Below are positions 1 to 9,594 of a stretch of DNA of 64,000 nucleotides, one piece after another. A program made the position numbers and the translations under genes. The notes under the pieces were generated by a model. The model was not told the DNA's origin, made no database searches, and saw only the letters and a list, made by a program, of their open reading frames with translations. Origin of the DNA: Novosphingobium sp. FKTRR1 (lineage in GTDB: Bacteria; Pseudomonadota; Alphaproteobacteria; Sphingomonadales; Sphingomonadaceae); the NCBI RefSeq assembly GCF_020404405.1, contig NZ_JAIZDA010000005.1:1-64000 (forward strand). Reading direction: 5' to 3'. The stretch's first letter is position 1; every line of letters starts with the position of its first letter.

Positions 1-145
1 TGATCGTGAACCCCGGCGGAACCGGCAGACCAATCCCCGCCATCTCGGCCAGATTGGCCCCCTTGCCACCCGTAATCGTCTTGTCCCGCGAACGAGGATC
101 ACTCGAAACGGCGCCGCCGCCAAAATGAATAACATGTGCACTCAT
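1..145 (-). CDS. ppdK: Pyruvate, phosphate dikinase, N-terminal part (runs off the window)
   Basis: PpdK interconverts pyruvate, ATP and phosphate with PEP, AMP and diphosphate in the cytoplasm. Only the first 48 residues are in the window. They read [13 protein letters not shown] and then [14 protein letters not shown] and [10 protein letters not shown], the standard start of the family's nucleotide-binding domain. The ATG at 145 is preceded by GGAG about 11 nt upstream. The gene begins 23 bp after the nagE stop on the same strand, so it is probably the last gene of the GlcNAc operon. There it could rebuild the PEP that the phosphotransferase system consumes. Identity is nearly certain; operon membership is inferred from spacing. 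Confidence 0.93.
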   Translation of the reverse strand, partial: MSAHVIHFGGGAVSSDPRSRDKTITGGKGANLAEMAGIGLPVPPGFTI

Positions 146-168
146 GATCGAGCGGACTCCAACTTCGC

Positions 169-1923
169 TTAAGAAACGCGGCTGCCGATCGTCTCGGCCA
201 CCACACCGGCCAAGCCACCCAGCAAAAGGTGAATGCCTTGTTCGCCTGAAACGATGCCGCGCGGGGCCAGCTCGGCGAGCCTGCCGGGCTGCTGCAACGC
301 GTGGTCGCGAAGGTGAAGCACCAGCCGCGAACCACACGCCACCGCACGGTCAAGATTGGCGGACCCTCCGCAGGCATCGAGGATAGCGTCGGCCAGGGGA
401 ACTGCCGCCGCATCGGCGACCGCGACAGGCGCCGCAGCGGCCACCACCGGAACCGCGACCACCGGCGTGCTGTCACTGCGGTACTGCCGGATGTCCGAGG
501 CCAGCGCATCGGCGGTAGGGCCGATCACCACCTGCAGCGCGGTGCCACCGGGCCGGACCACGCCGCGCGCACCCAACCGGCGCAAGGCAGCTTCGTCGAT
601 TGCTGCAGGGTCGACCATCACCAGCCGCAACCGCGTGGTGCAGGCATCGACCTTGACCAGATTGCCGACGCCACCAAGCGCTGCAACGAAGTCCCCGGTC
701 CGGCCCTGCGATGGTCCGGTTTCGGCCGGGTTCGCTGCTGCCTCGATCCGCCGTCCCGGGGTCGCCAGATCAAAGCGCAGGATGCAGAACCGGAACACCG
801 TGTAATAGAGCGCGAAATAGACGAGCCCCACCGGAATCAGCAGCCAGGCCCGTGTAGCGATGCCGAAATTGATCAGGTAATCGAACAGGCCCGCCGAAAA
901 CCCGAAGCCAAGCCGCGCGCCCAGCACATCCATCACCACCATCGAAAGGCCGGTCAACACGGCGTGGACCACGAACAACAGGGGCGCCACGAACATGAAG
1001 GTGAATTCGATCGGCTCGGTCACCCCGGTCAGAAATGAGGTGGCGGCGAGCGAGGCAAACAGCCCCGCCACTTCTTCGCGCCGTTCGGGCAACGCCGTGC
1101 GGTACATCGCAAGACAGGCAGCGGGCAGGCCGAACATCATTACCGGGAAAAACCCGCTCATGAATACGCCAGCCGTAGGATCTCCGGCAAAGAACCGGTT
1201 CAGATCGCCGTTCGCGCCATGAAAATCGCCGATGATGAACCACACCACGTTGTTCAGGATATGGTGCAGCCCGGTCACCAGCAGCAGACGGTTGAGCGTG
1301 CCGTAAAGGAACAGCCCGAACCATCCCGCACCCACGACCCAGTGGCTCAAGCCATCGATGGCACCGGCCAGCGCCGGATAACCCCAGCCCAGCACGGCAG
1401 CCAGCGCCACACCGAAACCACCTGCGGCGATTGGCACGAACCGACGCCCGCCAAAGAACGCAAGGTATTCGGGCAGGCGGATCGCATGGAAGCGGTTGTA
1501 AAGCAGACCGCCCGCCAGCCCCGACAGAATCCCCGCAGGCACGGTCAGCTTGGCCACTTCGTGCGTCCGCCAGGCGGCGATCACCGCATCGTGCGCCACA
1601 GCCAGCCCGACCAGATCACCCGGCGGCGTCAACAGCGCCTTCGCCCCCTCGATGGTGACAAGGAACGCCACAGCGCCCGACAGGCCCGCCGCGCCATGGT
1701 TCTCGCGCGCCAGACCGACCGCGACGCCGATGGCGAACAACAGTCCGAGGTTCGTGAAGATCGCATTTCCGGCGCCCGCAATGAACGCCAGACCCAGCAT
1801 GTCGGGCTGGCCCAGCCGCAACAGCAGACCGGCCACCGGCAGGACCGCGATCGGCAGCATCAGCGCGCGCCCCAGCGGCTGCAGCGCAGCCATGACCTGA
1901 CGGCCAAGTTCTTTACCCTGCAT
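169..1923 (-). CDS. nagE: PTS N-acetylglucosamine transporter EIICB with a second EIIB-like domain
   Basis: Inner-membrane permease that imports GlcNAc while phosphorylating it (584 aa). Residues 1 to about 385 are the multi-pass EIIC domain, including [11 protein letters not shown] near 218 and the sugar-binding motif TEPIEF near 302. EIIB follows at about 408-482, with phosphocysteine Cys428 in DACTTRLRL. After an Ala/Val-rich linker, residues about 510-584 form a second EIIB-like domain in which Cys530 (VACGSRLVL) aligns with Cys428. The ATG at 1923 lies 4 bp after the previous stop and has AAGG just upstream, so longer starts inside the upstream gene were not used. Neighbouring nagA, nagB and the EIIA-HPr-EI gene support GlcNAc specificity. 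Confidence 0.93.
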   Translation of the reverse strand: MQGKELGRQVMAALQPLGRALMLPIAVLPVAGLLLRLGQPDMLGLAFIAGAGNAIFTNLGLLFAIGVAVGLARENHGAAGLSGAVAFLVTIEGAKALLTPPGDLVGLAVAHDAVIAAWRTHEVAKLTVPAGILSGLAGGLLYNRFHAIRLPEYLAFFGGRRFVPIAAGGFGVALAAVLGWGYPALAGAIDGLSHWVVGAGWFGLFLYGTLNRLLLVTGLHHILNNVVWFIIGDFHGANGDLNRFFAGDPTAGVFMSGFFPVMMFGLPAACLAMYRTALPERREEVAGLFASLAATSFLTGVTEPIEFTFMFVAPLLFVVHAVLTGLSMVVMDVLGARLGFGFSAGLFDYLINFGIATRAWLLIPVGLVYFALYYTVFRFCILRFDLATPGRRIEAAANPAETGPSQGRTGDFVAALGGVGNLVKVDACTTRLRLVMVDPAAIDEAALRRLGARGVVRPGGTALQVVIGPTADALASDIRQYRSDSTPVVAVPVVAAAAPVAVADAAAVPLADAILDACGGSANLDRAVACGSRLVLHLRDHALQQPGRLAELAPRGIVSGEQGIHLLLGGLAGVVAETIGSRVS

Positions 1924-1927
1924 GTCC

Positions 1928-4378
1928 TTACCCTTCTTGCAGGCGGTCGCCGAGCCGCGCACGGACGAGCGCGCGCACGTCGGCAGCACTGTCGGCAGCA
2001 AGCGCGGCCTGCGCGATGTCGCGCGCCTCGGCCAGCGTGATCGTGCGCAACAGCGCCTTGGTGGCTGCAACCCGGTTTGCGGTGACTGACAGTTCGCTGA
2101 CGCCCAGCCCGATCAGCAACGGCACCGCCAGCGGATCGCCCGCTGCCGAACCGCAGATCCCGACCGGGCAACCATGCGCTGCCGCGCCAATGCCGCATTG
2201 CGCGATCAGGCGCAGCACCGCGGGATGCAGCGCGTCGATCATCGCCGCCGTCGCCGGATTGCCGCGATCGGCGGCCAGCGCATATTGCGTAAGGTCATTC
2301 GTGCCGATCGAAAGGAAGTCGGCCTCGGCCGCCAACTGGTCCGCCAGCAACGCCGCCGCCGGGGTTTCGACCATCACGCCTACCGCAATCGCGGTCTCGA
2401 TCCCGGCGTCGCGCGCCGCTGCGCTAACCTGTGCGCGCAATTGGCGCAGTTCGGCGCGATCGACCACCATTGGCGCCATGATCCGCACTTGCCCGACTGG
2501 CTGCACCGCCACCAGCGCCGCCAGTTGGGTTGCCATCAATTCGGGCCTTGCCAGCGACAGACGAATGCCACGCTGGCCCAGCGCGGGGTTCTCCTCGGTC
2601 GGCATCGGCACATAGGCCAGCGGCTTGTCCGCACCGACATCAAGCGTGCGCACGATCAGCGGACGGCCCTGCATCGCATCGGCAATCGCCTGATAAGTGG
2701 CGCGCTGTTCGTCGAGGCCGGGCGCGTCGGTACGGTCAAGGAACAGGAACTCGCTGCGCAGCAATCCGCAGCCTTCGGCGCCCGCCGCCACCGCATTCCG
2801 GGCATCGACGGCCGAACCGCAGTTGGCAAAGACCTCGATCTGTGCGCCGCAAGCAGTATGGGCGTCGGCCATGGCAGCACGATGTTGCACGGCGCGTCGG
2901 GCGCCCTGCTCTGCCAGTCGGGCCTGGACCGTTGCGATCAGGTCGGCAGTGGGTGAAAAGTCGATCTGCGCTGCCCCGGCATCGAGTACTGCGACCGCGC
3001 CGTCGGCAGCGCCCAGTACGCCGGACCCTGCCACCACCAGCATCGGAATGCCCGCCGCCGCCGCCAGAATCGCGACGTGCGAGGTTGGCCCGCCAGCGGA
3101 AAGGCAGATCCCGCCGATCCGTCCGGCCCGTTGCAGGGTGACGAACTGGCTTGGCAGCAAGTCCTCTGCCACCACGATCGCGCCATCGGGCACAGCGCCC
3201 AAAGTGCCGCCATGGCCCAGTTCGCCGAGCACTTGTCCAGCCACGTCGGTCAGGTCGGCGATGCGTTCGATCAGGCGCGGATTGCCCGTCGCGCGCAAAC
3301 CATCGGCCTGTTCCTGCGTCGCGGCGCGCCAGGCCCAGCCCGCGCTACGACCTTCGGCCAGGTGACGCTCGGCCAGCGCGCCCATCTCGGGATCGCCGAT
3401 CAGCGCGCGATGGGCCACAGCGATGCCGCCATCACCCAGCCGCTCGGCAGCCGCCTTGCGCGCGGCGGCCAGCTTGCCCGCCTCGACAGCGAAGCCTTCG
3501 CCGTCGTGCGGCACGTCGCCGTGGGCAATGCGCAGTCGTGCAATCGGGCCAACCGCCAGCCCCGGACTGGCACAGACCGGGCCGGAAGACGAAGCGGACG
3601 CAGGCGCTTGCTCAAGTTCGTGCGCGTCAGGATCGGCCGCAGCGATCAGCGCCGAAACGGCATCCAGCGCGCGCGAAGCATCGGGCCCTTGGGCGCGCAG
3701 CACCAGCGTATCGCCCGCCCGCGCGTCAAGCGTCAGCAAAGCTACCGGACTGCGCGCATTGGCTTGCCGGATGTCGCCACGGATCGTCAGTTCGACCGCA
3801 AGTCCGGCCAGAGCCGCCGCGATCCGGGCGGCCGGGCGGGCGTGGATGCCATGTCCGGGGCCGACGATGACCACGCGTTCCTGCGCCGTGCCGCCCCTAT
3901 CGACGACTTGCGCCACGCTCTCGCCGACCACGGCAAACAGCCGATCACCGGCTACGACCGGGCCCGCTGGCGCAGGATCGACCAGCGCAAAGCCCGGACT
4001 TGCCACCACGATCGGCGTGATCAGGCTGCGCGCACCGGCTGCGACTCGATCCAGATCGAACGCGATCAGCGGCTGGCCGGCCACCACGGTGTCACCCACC
4101 GCCACGGCAGGGGCAAAGCCCGCGCCACGCAGCGCCACCGTTTCGATGCCGATATGCATCAGGATCTGCGCACCGTTCGCCAGTTCGATCGTAATCGAAT
4201 GGCCGGTCGATGCCAGACTGACGACATGGCCGTCGGCGGGCGCGCGCAGCACTCCATCGAGCGGATCGAGCGCCAGTCCCGGTCCCATCATTGCCTCGGC
4301 GAACACCGGATCGGGCACTTCGTCCAGCAGCCCCAGCCAACCGGCAAAGGGCGCAACCAACGTAATCGGAGCAGTCAT
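1928..4378 (-). CDS. PTS multiphosphoryl transfer protein (EIIA-Glc / HPr / EI fusion)
   Basis: Cytoplasmic phosphorelay protein (816 aa) that passes phosphate from PEP through EI, HPr and EIIA to the EIIB of NagE. Residues 1 to about 150 are EIIA of the glucose type, with active His75 in QILMHIGIET. HPr follows at about 166-250, with His179 in GHGIHARPAA. EI occupies about 266-816, with phospho-His434 in GGPTSHVAI and later the PEP-binding motifs LRTLDVGADKP-like and SIGTNDLTQY. The ATG at 4378 overlaps the upstream stop as ATGA, which indicates translational coupling. Such fusions are usually dedicated to one sugar, here most likely GlcNAc given the neighbours. Confidence 0.95.
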   Translation of the reverse strand: MTAPITLVAPFAGWLGLLDEVPDPVFAEAMMGPGLALDPLDGVLRAPADGHVVSLASTGHSITIELANGAQILMHIGIETVALRGAGFAPAVAVGDTVVAGQPLIAFDLDRVAAGARSLITPIVVASPGFALVDPAPAGPVVAGDRLFAVVGESVAQVVDRGGTAQERVVIVGPGHGIHARPAARIAAALAGLAVELTIRGDIRQANARSPVALLTLDARAGDTLVLRAQGPDASRALDAVSALIAAADPDAHELEQAPASASSSGPVCASPGLAVGPIARLRIAHGDVPHDGEGFAVEAGKLAAARKAAAERLGDGGIAVAHRALIGDPEMGALAERHLAEGRSAGWAWRAATQEQADGLRATGNPRLIERIADLTDVAGQVLGELGHGGTLGAVPDGAIVVAEDLLPSQFVTLQRAGRIGGICLSAGGPTSHVAILAAAAGIPMLVVAGSGVLGAADGAVAVLDAGAAQIDFSPTADLIATVQARLAEQGARRAVQHRAAMADAHTACGAQIEVFANCGSAVDARNAVAAGAEGCGLLRSEFLFLDRTDAPGLDEQRATYQAIADAMQGRPLIVRTLDVGADKPLAYVPMPTEENPALGQRGIRLSLARPELMATQLAALVAVQPVGQVRIMAPMVVDRAELRQLRAQVSAAARDAGIETAIAVGVMVETPAAALLADQLAAEADFLSIGTNDLTQYALAADRGNPATAAMIDALHPAVLRLIAQCGIGAAAHGCPVGICGSAAGDPLAVPLLIGLGVSELSVTANRVAATKALLRTITLAEARDIAQAALAADSAADVRALVRARLGDRLQEG

Positions 4379-6399
4379 GGCAGGGTCACCGTTTCGATCG
4401 CCCAAAGCGGCGCGGGCGAACGCGATGCCGCAAACAGGCAAAGCTTGTGCGTGCCTGTCGCAGCGCCGAGCGGCACCGACACAGCGGTTGGAACGGCATC
4501 GTGCGGCACGGCGTCCAGCGGAACGCGCGCCAGTTCAGGCCCATCGCAAGTGTCCTGTCGCACTACCAGTTCATCCCCGTTGCCCACAGGCGGGCGCAGC
4601 GTGATTGTCTTTGCATCGGCAGCCAGTTGATAATTGAAGGGAAGCGTCGCGATCCGCACCGTTATTGTCGGCGCGTCGAGAGCGACCGGCGGGGTCACCC
4701 AGCAGCGGTCCATGATATCGACAAGCGCGGGGTGCTCACCCGCCGTCGGCAGATTGAGCGCGATCCGGTTGGAGCAGGTCTGCATCGCCTGACTTGGCAC
4801 CTCGCCCGCCACGGCGGCAGTCGTGACCCCGAACGCGCCGGGGGTCGGCTGCACTTGCCAGCGCGCCAGCAGTTGCGCCTCGGCGGGCAGACGGGCGGAA
4901 AACCCGGTCCAGTCGCGCCGCGCAGGCGTGGTCCAGCCGAGTTCCGCCAAAGCGGCTGCGCGTGGCCATGCCATCGCCAGCATCTGCGCGTCGCTGCGCA
5001 CATATTCGGTCCAGATCTGGCCCTGCACGCCCAGCAGATGACCGCTGGTCGCAGCATCGACGCTGCCCGGATCGACGGCGTAGATGTCGGCAGGCGTGAT
5101 GACGGTGCCCCGGCCGGGTGGCTCATCGCGGCCGGGTGCCTGCCGGTGATCGAAATAGAACACGGGATCGGTCGCCAGCACGACATCATGGCCCGCCTTG
5201 AGCGCGGTGGTGGCGCCCTGCGGACTATGCCAGGACAGCACTACCGCACCCTCGGGTATGCCGCCAGCGGCGAGCAGGTCGTCCCAGCCGATCGCCTGCC
5301 GGCCGTGGGCAGCCAGATAGCGCGCCATCTGACCCGCGAACCAGCCTTGCAGCGCAGTTTCATCACGCAGGCCCAGCGCCTTGATACGCGCCTGCACGGC
5401 GGGCGAGGCGCGCCATTGGTCATGCAGCGCCTCGTCTCCGCCAGTCGCGATCTCGCGGCCGGGAAACAGTGCCATCACCTCATCGAGCACGGTTTGCAGT
5501 GCCTTGAGTGTGACCGGCTCGACGCCGAAGATAGACGGGAACACCCCCCAGTCGGCCTGCGCCGAAGCAGGCACCCCGGCGAAGCCCCATTCCGGATAGG
5601 CGCGCAGAGCTGCCAGCGCATGCCCCGGCATCTCGATCTCGGGAACGATGGTGATGCCGCGCGCGGCAGCATAGGCGACGACATGGCGCACTTGCGCCTG
5701 CGTATAGAACCCGCCGTAGCGCTTGCCATCGGGCCCGACCCGCCATGCCCCGACCGAAGTCAGGCGCGGAAAGGCGGGGATCTGCAGGCGCCAGCCCTGA
5801 TCGTCGGTCAGATGCCATTGCAGCCGGTTGAACTTGTGCAGCGCCATCAGGTCGATCAGCCGCTCGATCGCGGGCACCGACTGCATGTGCCGCGCGCTGT
5901 CGAGCATCAGCCCGCGCCAGGCATAGTGCGGGGCATCGGTGATGTGCACCGCCGCAAGCGGCTGTCCGGGCGTTGCCGCAAGCAATTGCGCCAGCGTGAC
6001 CGCGCCATAGAACAGCCCCGCGCGGGCAGGTGCCGTAATCGTTGCGCCGCGTGCATCGATGTCGAGCCGATAGCCCTCCCCACCGAGCGGCTTGGCGTCC
6101 GTGCTGTCGACCGGCTTATGCACGAACCGGATCGCAAGTCCCTGAACCTGCTGCACCTTGCGCGGGAAATGCAGGCCAAGACGCTGGTGCGCAATATCGC
6201 CCAGCCAATCCGCGACGCCTGCCGCATCGGTATCGTCGGCCTGAACCATGATCGGCGTGCCCGAACCCAGCGCAATGCCGCCCGGCACACCGGCATCGGC
6301 TTCGGCAGTTTGCGGCAGCGGGATCACCGGCACTTCGGCCCGCACCGGCGCCGCAATCAGCGCCACCGCGGCCAGCGCCGGCCAGCGCTTAGCGGGCAT
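4375..6399 (-). CDS. Beta-N-acetylhexosaminidase, GH20 family, exported
   Basis: Releases terminal GlcNAc from chitooligosaccharides or glycans, probably in the periplasm (674 aa). A signal peptide ends near residue 21 (AAPVRA then EVPV). A GH20 N-terminal beta domain (about 22-150) precedes the TIM barrel, which shows HLTDDQGWR near 196, PEIEMPGHA near 253 and the catalytic Asp322-Glu323 pair in IATGGDEALHDQW. A C-terminal beta-rich domain with four cysteines follows. The ATG at 6399 was chosen because the signal peptide starts there. The gene overlaps the nagA stop by 11 bp and the next gene by ATGA. It supplies the monosaccharide for NagE. Confidence 0.94.
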   Translation of the reverse strand: MPAKRWPALAAVALIAAPVRAEVPVIPLPQTAEADAGVPGGIALGSGTPIMVQADDTDAAGVADWLGDIAHQRLGLHFPRKVQQVQGLAIRFVHKPVDSTDAKPLGGEGYRLDIDARGATITAPARAGLFYGAVTLAQLLAATPGQPLAAVHITDAPHYAWRGLMLDSARHMQSVPAIERLIDLMALHKFNRLQWHLTDDQGWRLQIPAFPRLTSVGAWRVGPDGKRYGGFYTQAQVRHVVAYAAARGITIVPEIEMPGHALAALRAYPEWGFAGVPASAQADWGVFPSIFGVEPVTLKALQTVLDEVMALFPGREIATGGDEALHDQWRASPAVQARIKALGLRDETALQGWFAGQMARYLAAHGRQAIGWDDLLAAGGIPEGAVVLSWHSPQGATTALKAGHDVVLATDPVFYFDHRQAPGRDEPPGRGTVITPADIYAVDPGSVDAATSGHLLGVQGQIWTEYVRSDAQMLAMAWPRAAALAELGWTTPARRDWTGFSARLPAEAQLLARWQVQPTPGAFGVTTAAVAGEVPSQAMQTCSNRIALNLPTAGEHPALVDIMDRCWVTPPVALDAPTITVRIATLPFNYQLAADAKTITLRPPVGNGDELVVRQDTCDGPELARVPLDAVPHDAVPTAVSVPLGAATGTHKLCLFAASRSPAPLWAIETVTLP

Positions 6400-7558
6400 C
6401 TTCGAACGTCCCGGCAGGCACGCCATCGATCCAGCTTTCGACCACCGCGAACGACGGATCGAGCAGCACCAGATCGGCCCGCGCGCCTTGTGCAATATGC
6501 CCCAGATCGTGGCCAAGCCCAAGGAAATCTGCCGGTTCCGCGCTCGCCATGGCCGAAGCCGTGGCCAGATCGAGCCCGAGCATCTCCACCGTGTTGCGCA
6601 CCGCTGCTGCCATGTCGAGGTTCGATCCCGCCAGCCGGCCGCAATGGTCATAGCACGCACCATCGCGCACCTCGATGGTCTTGCCCTGCAGCTCGAACGT
6701 CGGCTCGGACCGCCCGACGCAAGGCATGGCATCGGTCACCAGCATGAATCGCGCATTGCGCCGCGCGGCCAGCGCGATTCGCAAGGTCACCGGATCGACA
6801 TGCCGCCCATCGACGATAATACCGCACCACGGATCGCCCGCCAATGCCGCGCCGACCACGCCGGGCTCTCGGCTTTCCAGCGGTGACATGGCGTTGAACA
6901 AGTGCGTTATGCCACTGACGCCCGCAGCAAATGCCGTCTGCATCCTTGCGCAGGTGGCATTGCTGTGACCCGCCGCGATGATCACGCCCGCTGCGCGCAA
7001 CCTGCGGATGACCGCGTCATCGACCATTTCGGGCGCCAGCGTCAGCAGCACTTTGCCAGCACCCGGCGACGTCAGCAGCGCCAGCGCGGCTTCATCGATC
7101 TTGCGTATGCGCGCGGGATCATGGACGCCGCGCCGCTCCATGCTGATGAACGGCCCTTCGACGTGGATTCCGAGTACCCCCGGCACGCCTGCGGCAATCG
7201 CCGCGCGCGTGGCTTCAAGCGCCCGCGCGATCGTGGGCAGATCGTCGCTGATCAGCGTCGGCAGGAAACCTGTCGTACCGAACCGACGGTGAGCGGCGCC
7301 GATCGCGGCAATGGTCGCCACATCGGGTGCGTCATTGAACAGTACGCCGCCACCGCCGTTGACCTGCACATCGATGAAGCCGGGCAGCAACACTTGCGCG
7401 CCGCAATCGATCTGCGGAAGCGTGGTGGGAACATCTGCCGCAGGGACAAGCGCCGTTATCCGCCCCTGTTCGATCACCACAGCCAAGCCGTCCTGCAGGC
7501 CATCGCGCATCATCACCCGGGCATTGACCAGGGCGCGCGCCGTCGTGGTACGGGTCAT
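6389..7558 (-). CDS. nagA: N-acetylglucosamine-6-phosphate deacetylase
   Basis: Converts GlcNAc-6-P to glucosamine-6-P and acetate in the cytoplasm (389 aa, normal length). Amidohydrolase-superfamily marks are GHEGPF-type HVEGPFISMERRG around residue 132, AAGHSNATC near 195, ITHLFNAMSPLESREPG near 216 and LVTDAMPCVG near 272. The product of NagE is its substrate and the next enzyme, the SIS-type deaminase, is encoded immediately upstream with a 4-bp overlap (7555-7558). It sits third in the nagR-led operon. Confidence 0.95.
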   Translation of the reverse strand: MTRTTTARALVNARVMMRDGLQDGLAVVIEQGRITALVPAADVPTTLPQIDCGAQVLLPGFIDVQVNGGGGVLFNDAPDVATIAAIGAAHRRFGTTGFLPTLISDDLPTIARALEATRAAIAAGVPGVLGIHVEGPFISMERRGVHDPARIRKIDEAALALLTSPGAGKVLLTLAPEMVDDAVIRRLRAAGVIIAAGHSNATCARMQTAFAAGVSGITHLFNAMSPLESREPGVVGAALAGDPWCGIIVDGRHVDPVTLRIALAARRNARFMLVTDAMPCVGRSEPTFELQGKTIEVRDGACYDHCGRLAGSNLDMAAAVRNTVEMLGLDLATASAMASAEPADFLGLGHDLGHIAQGARADLVLLDPSFAVVESWIDGVPAGTFEDAR

Positions 7559-8583
7559 CGCGTCGAGGTGACCTTGGCGAGGTGGGGTGGGTTGTCGGGA
7601 TCATGGCCACGTCGCGCGGCCAGTGCATCGACCATGCGATAGAACCCCTGAATCTGGACGATCGGTGTCAGTGCCGGATGAGTCCTGGGAATGACCGGGC
7701 CGCGCGGGTCGTCGCTGCCCACTTCCAGCATCGTTGCGCCTTGCGCCCGCGCCGCTGCGATCGCCGCATCGACGCCTTCGCGCCCGGCATCATCGGGCAC
7801 GAACGCGATCACCGGAAATCCTGAGTGAATCAACGCCATCGGCCCGTGACGCACTTCGGCAGCGCTGAACGCCTCGGCGTGCAGGCCGCAGGTTTCCTTC
7901 AGTTTGAGTGCGGCTTCCTGCGCAGTGGCAAAGCCGGGTCCGCGCCCGAGCACGTACAAACCGACCTCATCGGCCAGCGCATTGACGAAGCGGTCCCACC
8001 GGCTGCCCCATGCGCGCGTCAACTGATCGGGCAGCGCCGCGATCGCGTCGAGCATCGCATCATCCTCAGCCCATGCCGCAACCAGCGTGGCAATGGCGGT
8101 CATCGACGTGATGAACGATTTGGTTGCCGCCACCGACAGTTCGGGTCCGGCATCAAGCGGGATCACCACGTTGGCAATGTCGGCAAGGGGCGAGGTCGGA
8201 TCGTTGACCATGACCACCAGCAAGGCCCCACCATCGCGCGCGGCTTGCGCAGCGGCGATCAGATCGGGGCTGCGGCCCGACTGGGAAATTGCCAGCGCCA
8301 GCACGCCCGCCATTTCGGGACGCGCGGTAAACACCGAAGCCGTCGATGGCGCGAGTGAAGCGGTCAGCACTTCCAGCCGCGTCTCGATCAGATAACGCGC
8401 GTATGTCGCGGCGTTATCCGAACTGCCGCGCGCGATCGTCACCACCGCGCGCGGCGGATTGGCGCGCAACTGTGCGGCCAGTGCGTGGATCGCGTCGGCG
8501 CCATTGCGCCATTGCGCGGCCACGCGGGCTGGCGCTTCGGCCGCCTCGCGCGCCATCGCTGTTTCTGCAACCATGGTAATCAT
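7555..8583 (-). CDS. nagB: Glucosamine-6-phosphate deaminase, SIS-domain type (NagB-II)
   Basis: Predicted to convert glucosamine-6-P to fructose-6-P and ammonia, feeding glycolysis (342 aa). It has two SIS sugar-isomerase domains with IARGSSDNAATYARYLIE near residue 50, AISQSGRSPD near 97 and an ELSVAATKSF segment. There is no N-terminal glutaminase domain, so it is not GlmS. This architecture is the alternative, non-homologous NagB seen in several proteobacteria. The ATG at 8583 overlaps the nagR stop as ATGA; a second in-frame ATG lies at 8574. Function is inferred strongly from fold and operon, but the family also contains related aldose-ketose isomerases. Confidence 0.88.
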   Translation of the reverse strand: MITMVAETAMAREAAEAPARVAAQWRNGADAIHALAAQLRANPPRAVVTIARGSSDNAATYARYLIETRLEVLTASLAPSTASVFTARPEMAGVLALAISQSGRSPDLIAAAQAARDGGALLVVMVNDPTSPLADIANVVIPLDAGPELSVAATKSFITSMTAIATLVAAWAEDDAMLDAIAALPDQLTRAWGSRWDRFVNALADEVGLYVLGRGPGFATAQEAALKLKETCGLHAEAFSAAEVRHGPMALIHSGFPVIAFVPDDAGREGVDAAIAAARAQGATMLEVGSDDPRGPVIPRTHPALTPIVQIQGFYRMVDALAARRGHDPDNPPHLAKVTSTR

Positions 8584-9323
8584 GCCCCACCTGCGTTCAA
8601 TTCAGCCACAAAATCATACATATCGCCGCGGTACCAAGACTGAGTCAGCTCGACCGAGCGCCCGTCCGGCAGAAAGCCGCGTCGTTCGATCAGCAGGCCC
8701 GCCGCTCCCGCGCCAACCCCCAGCAGCTCGCACTGGTTTTCGTTGAACAGCACCGCGCGCAAGCGCTGCAAGGCCCGCACCGGACGGTGTCCGGTCTGCT
8801 CGAGCGCCTCATAAAGCGACGTCCCAACCGCCTCCTTCGAAGGCAGGCAGTATGCCGGAATCGTGGACGTCTCGAGCGCCATGGGTTGATCATCGGCAAA
8901 ACGGATGCGATGGAACCGATAGACCAGACTGCCCGGACTAAGCCCAAGCATCAGCGATTCTTCGGGCGAAACGGTGCCTTCGGACCGACGCAACCAGGCA
9001 CTGCGCGCGACCCAGCCGCGTGCCGCCATATCCTCGGAAAACGATGACAATTTAGAGAAACTTTTTTCGACACGCGCGGCGACGAACGTTCCGGCACCAT
9101 GCCGGCGCGACACCAGCCCTTCATCGACCAACGCCTGAATGGCCTTGCGCACGGTGATTCGCGACACATTCACATCAAGCGCAATGTCCCGCTCGGGCGG
9201 CAGCGCATCGTCAGCGGCAAGCCGCTTGTCGATGATCGCCTGCCGCAGCGCACGGTGCAACCGTTGATAGAGCGGCCCGTTCGCCTGCTCATCAAGATCG
9301 CCGATGATGTCCGAAATCTTCAA
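8580..9323 (-). CDS. nagR: GntR-family (HutC/UTRA) repressor of the amino-sugar genes
   Basis: Transcription factor of 247 aa. The N-terminal winged helix-turn-helix (LPPERDIALDVNVSRITVRKA and DEGLVSRRHGAGTFV) is followed by a UTRA effector domain from about residue 90, expected to sense a GlcNAc phosphate. The start is taken as TTG at 9323, because GGAG lies 8 nt upstream and the first residues KISDIIGDLD match the usual start of the family. The nearest upstream ATG would add 24 residues without homologous character. It is first in the operon and divergent from the TonB receptor gene. It probably binds the TGGTAT repeats in the intergenic region. In other proteobacteria this regulator type is also called NagQ. 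Confidence 0.88.
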   Translation of the reverse strand: MKISDIIGDLDEQANGPLYQRLHRALRQAIIDKRLAADDALPPERDIALDVNVSRITVRKAIQALVDEGLVSRRHGAGTFVAARVEKSFSKLSSFSEDMAARGWVARSAWLRRSEGTVSPEESLMLGLSPGSLVYRFHRIRFADDQPMALETSTIPAYCLPSKEAVGTSLYEALEQTGHRPVRALQRLRAVLFNENQCELLGVGAGAAGLLIERRGFLPDGRSVELTQSWYRGDMYDFVAELNAGGA

Positions 9324-9401
9324 CGCGCACACTCCAGCCAGCCGCCAAAAAACCGTGCCTTGCCATGCCCTAACGCGACATTGCAGCAACAGCAAGCTGA
9401 A

Positions 9402-9419
9402 TGGTATCTGATTGGTATG
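9402..9419. promoter_or_regulatory. Candidate NagR operator 1 (tandem TGGTAT repeat)
   Basis: Two direct repeats, TGGTATC and TGGTATG, are separated by TGAT, so the copies are 11 bp apart and lie on the same helix face. A third imperfect copy (GAGGTATG, 9434-9441) is 22 bp further on, again in 11-bp phase. The site lies about 80 bp upstream of the nagR start. From memory, tandem TGGTATT motifs with a 4-bp spacer have been proposed for NagQ-type GntR regulators. The match here is seen directly; regulator assignment is inferred. Confidence 0.68.
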
Positions 9420-9510
9420 TTTTTTTGCTTGCAGAGGTATGCACTATATGTGACACAACGGCTACCAACGAGCCTGAAAGGTCGCATTTCCGGCGATTCA
9501 AAACGCAATG

Positions 9511-9528
9511 TGGTATTAGATTGATCTG
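9511..9528. promoter_or_regulatory. Candidate NagR operator 2 (TGGTATT plus degenerate second copy)
   Basis: TGGTATT is followed after AGAT by TGATCTG, a degenerate second copy with the same 4-bp spacing as operator 1. It lies about 70 bp upstream of the TonB receptor start, so it is placed to control the divergent receptor gene while operator 1 covers the nag operon. It is weaker than operator 1 because only the first half-site is a good match. Confidence 0.5.
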
Positions 9529-9594
9529 AAATGGACGCGCGAACCCTTATGCGGTTCGACCCGTCCGGCAGATCTGCAACATGGGGGTATCTTG

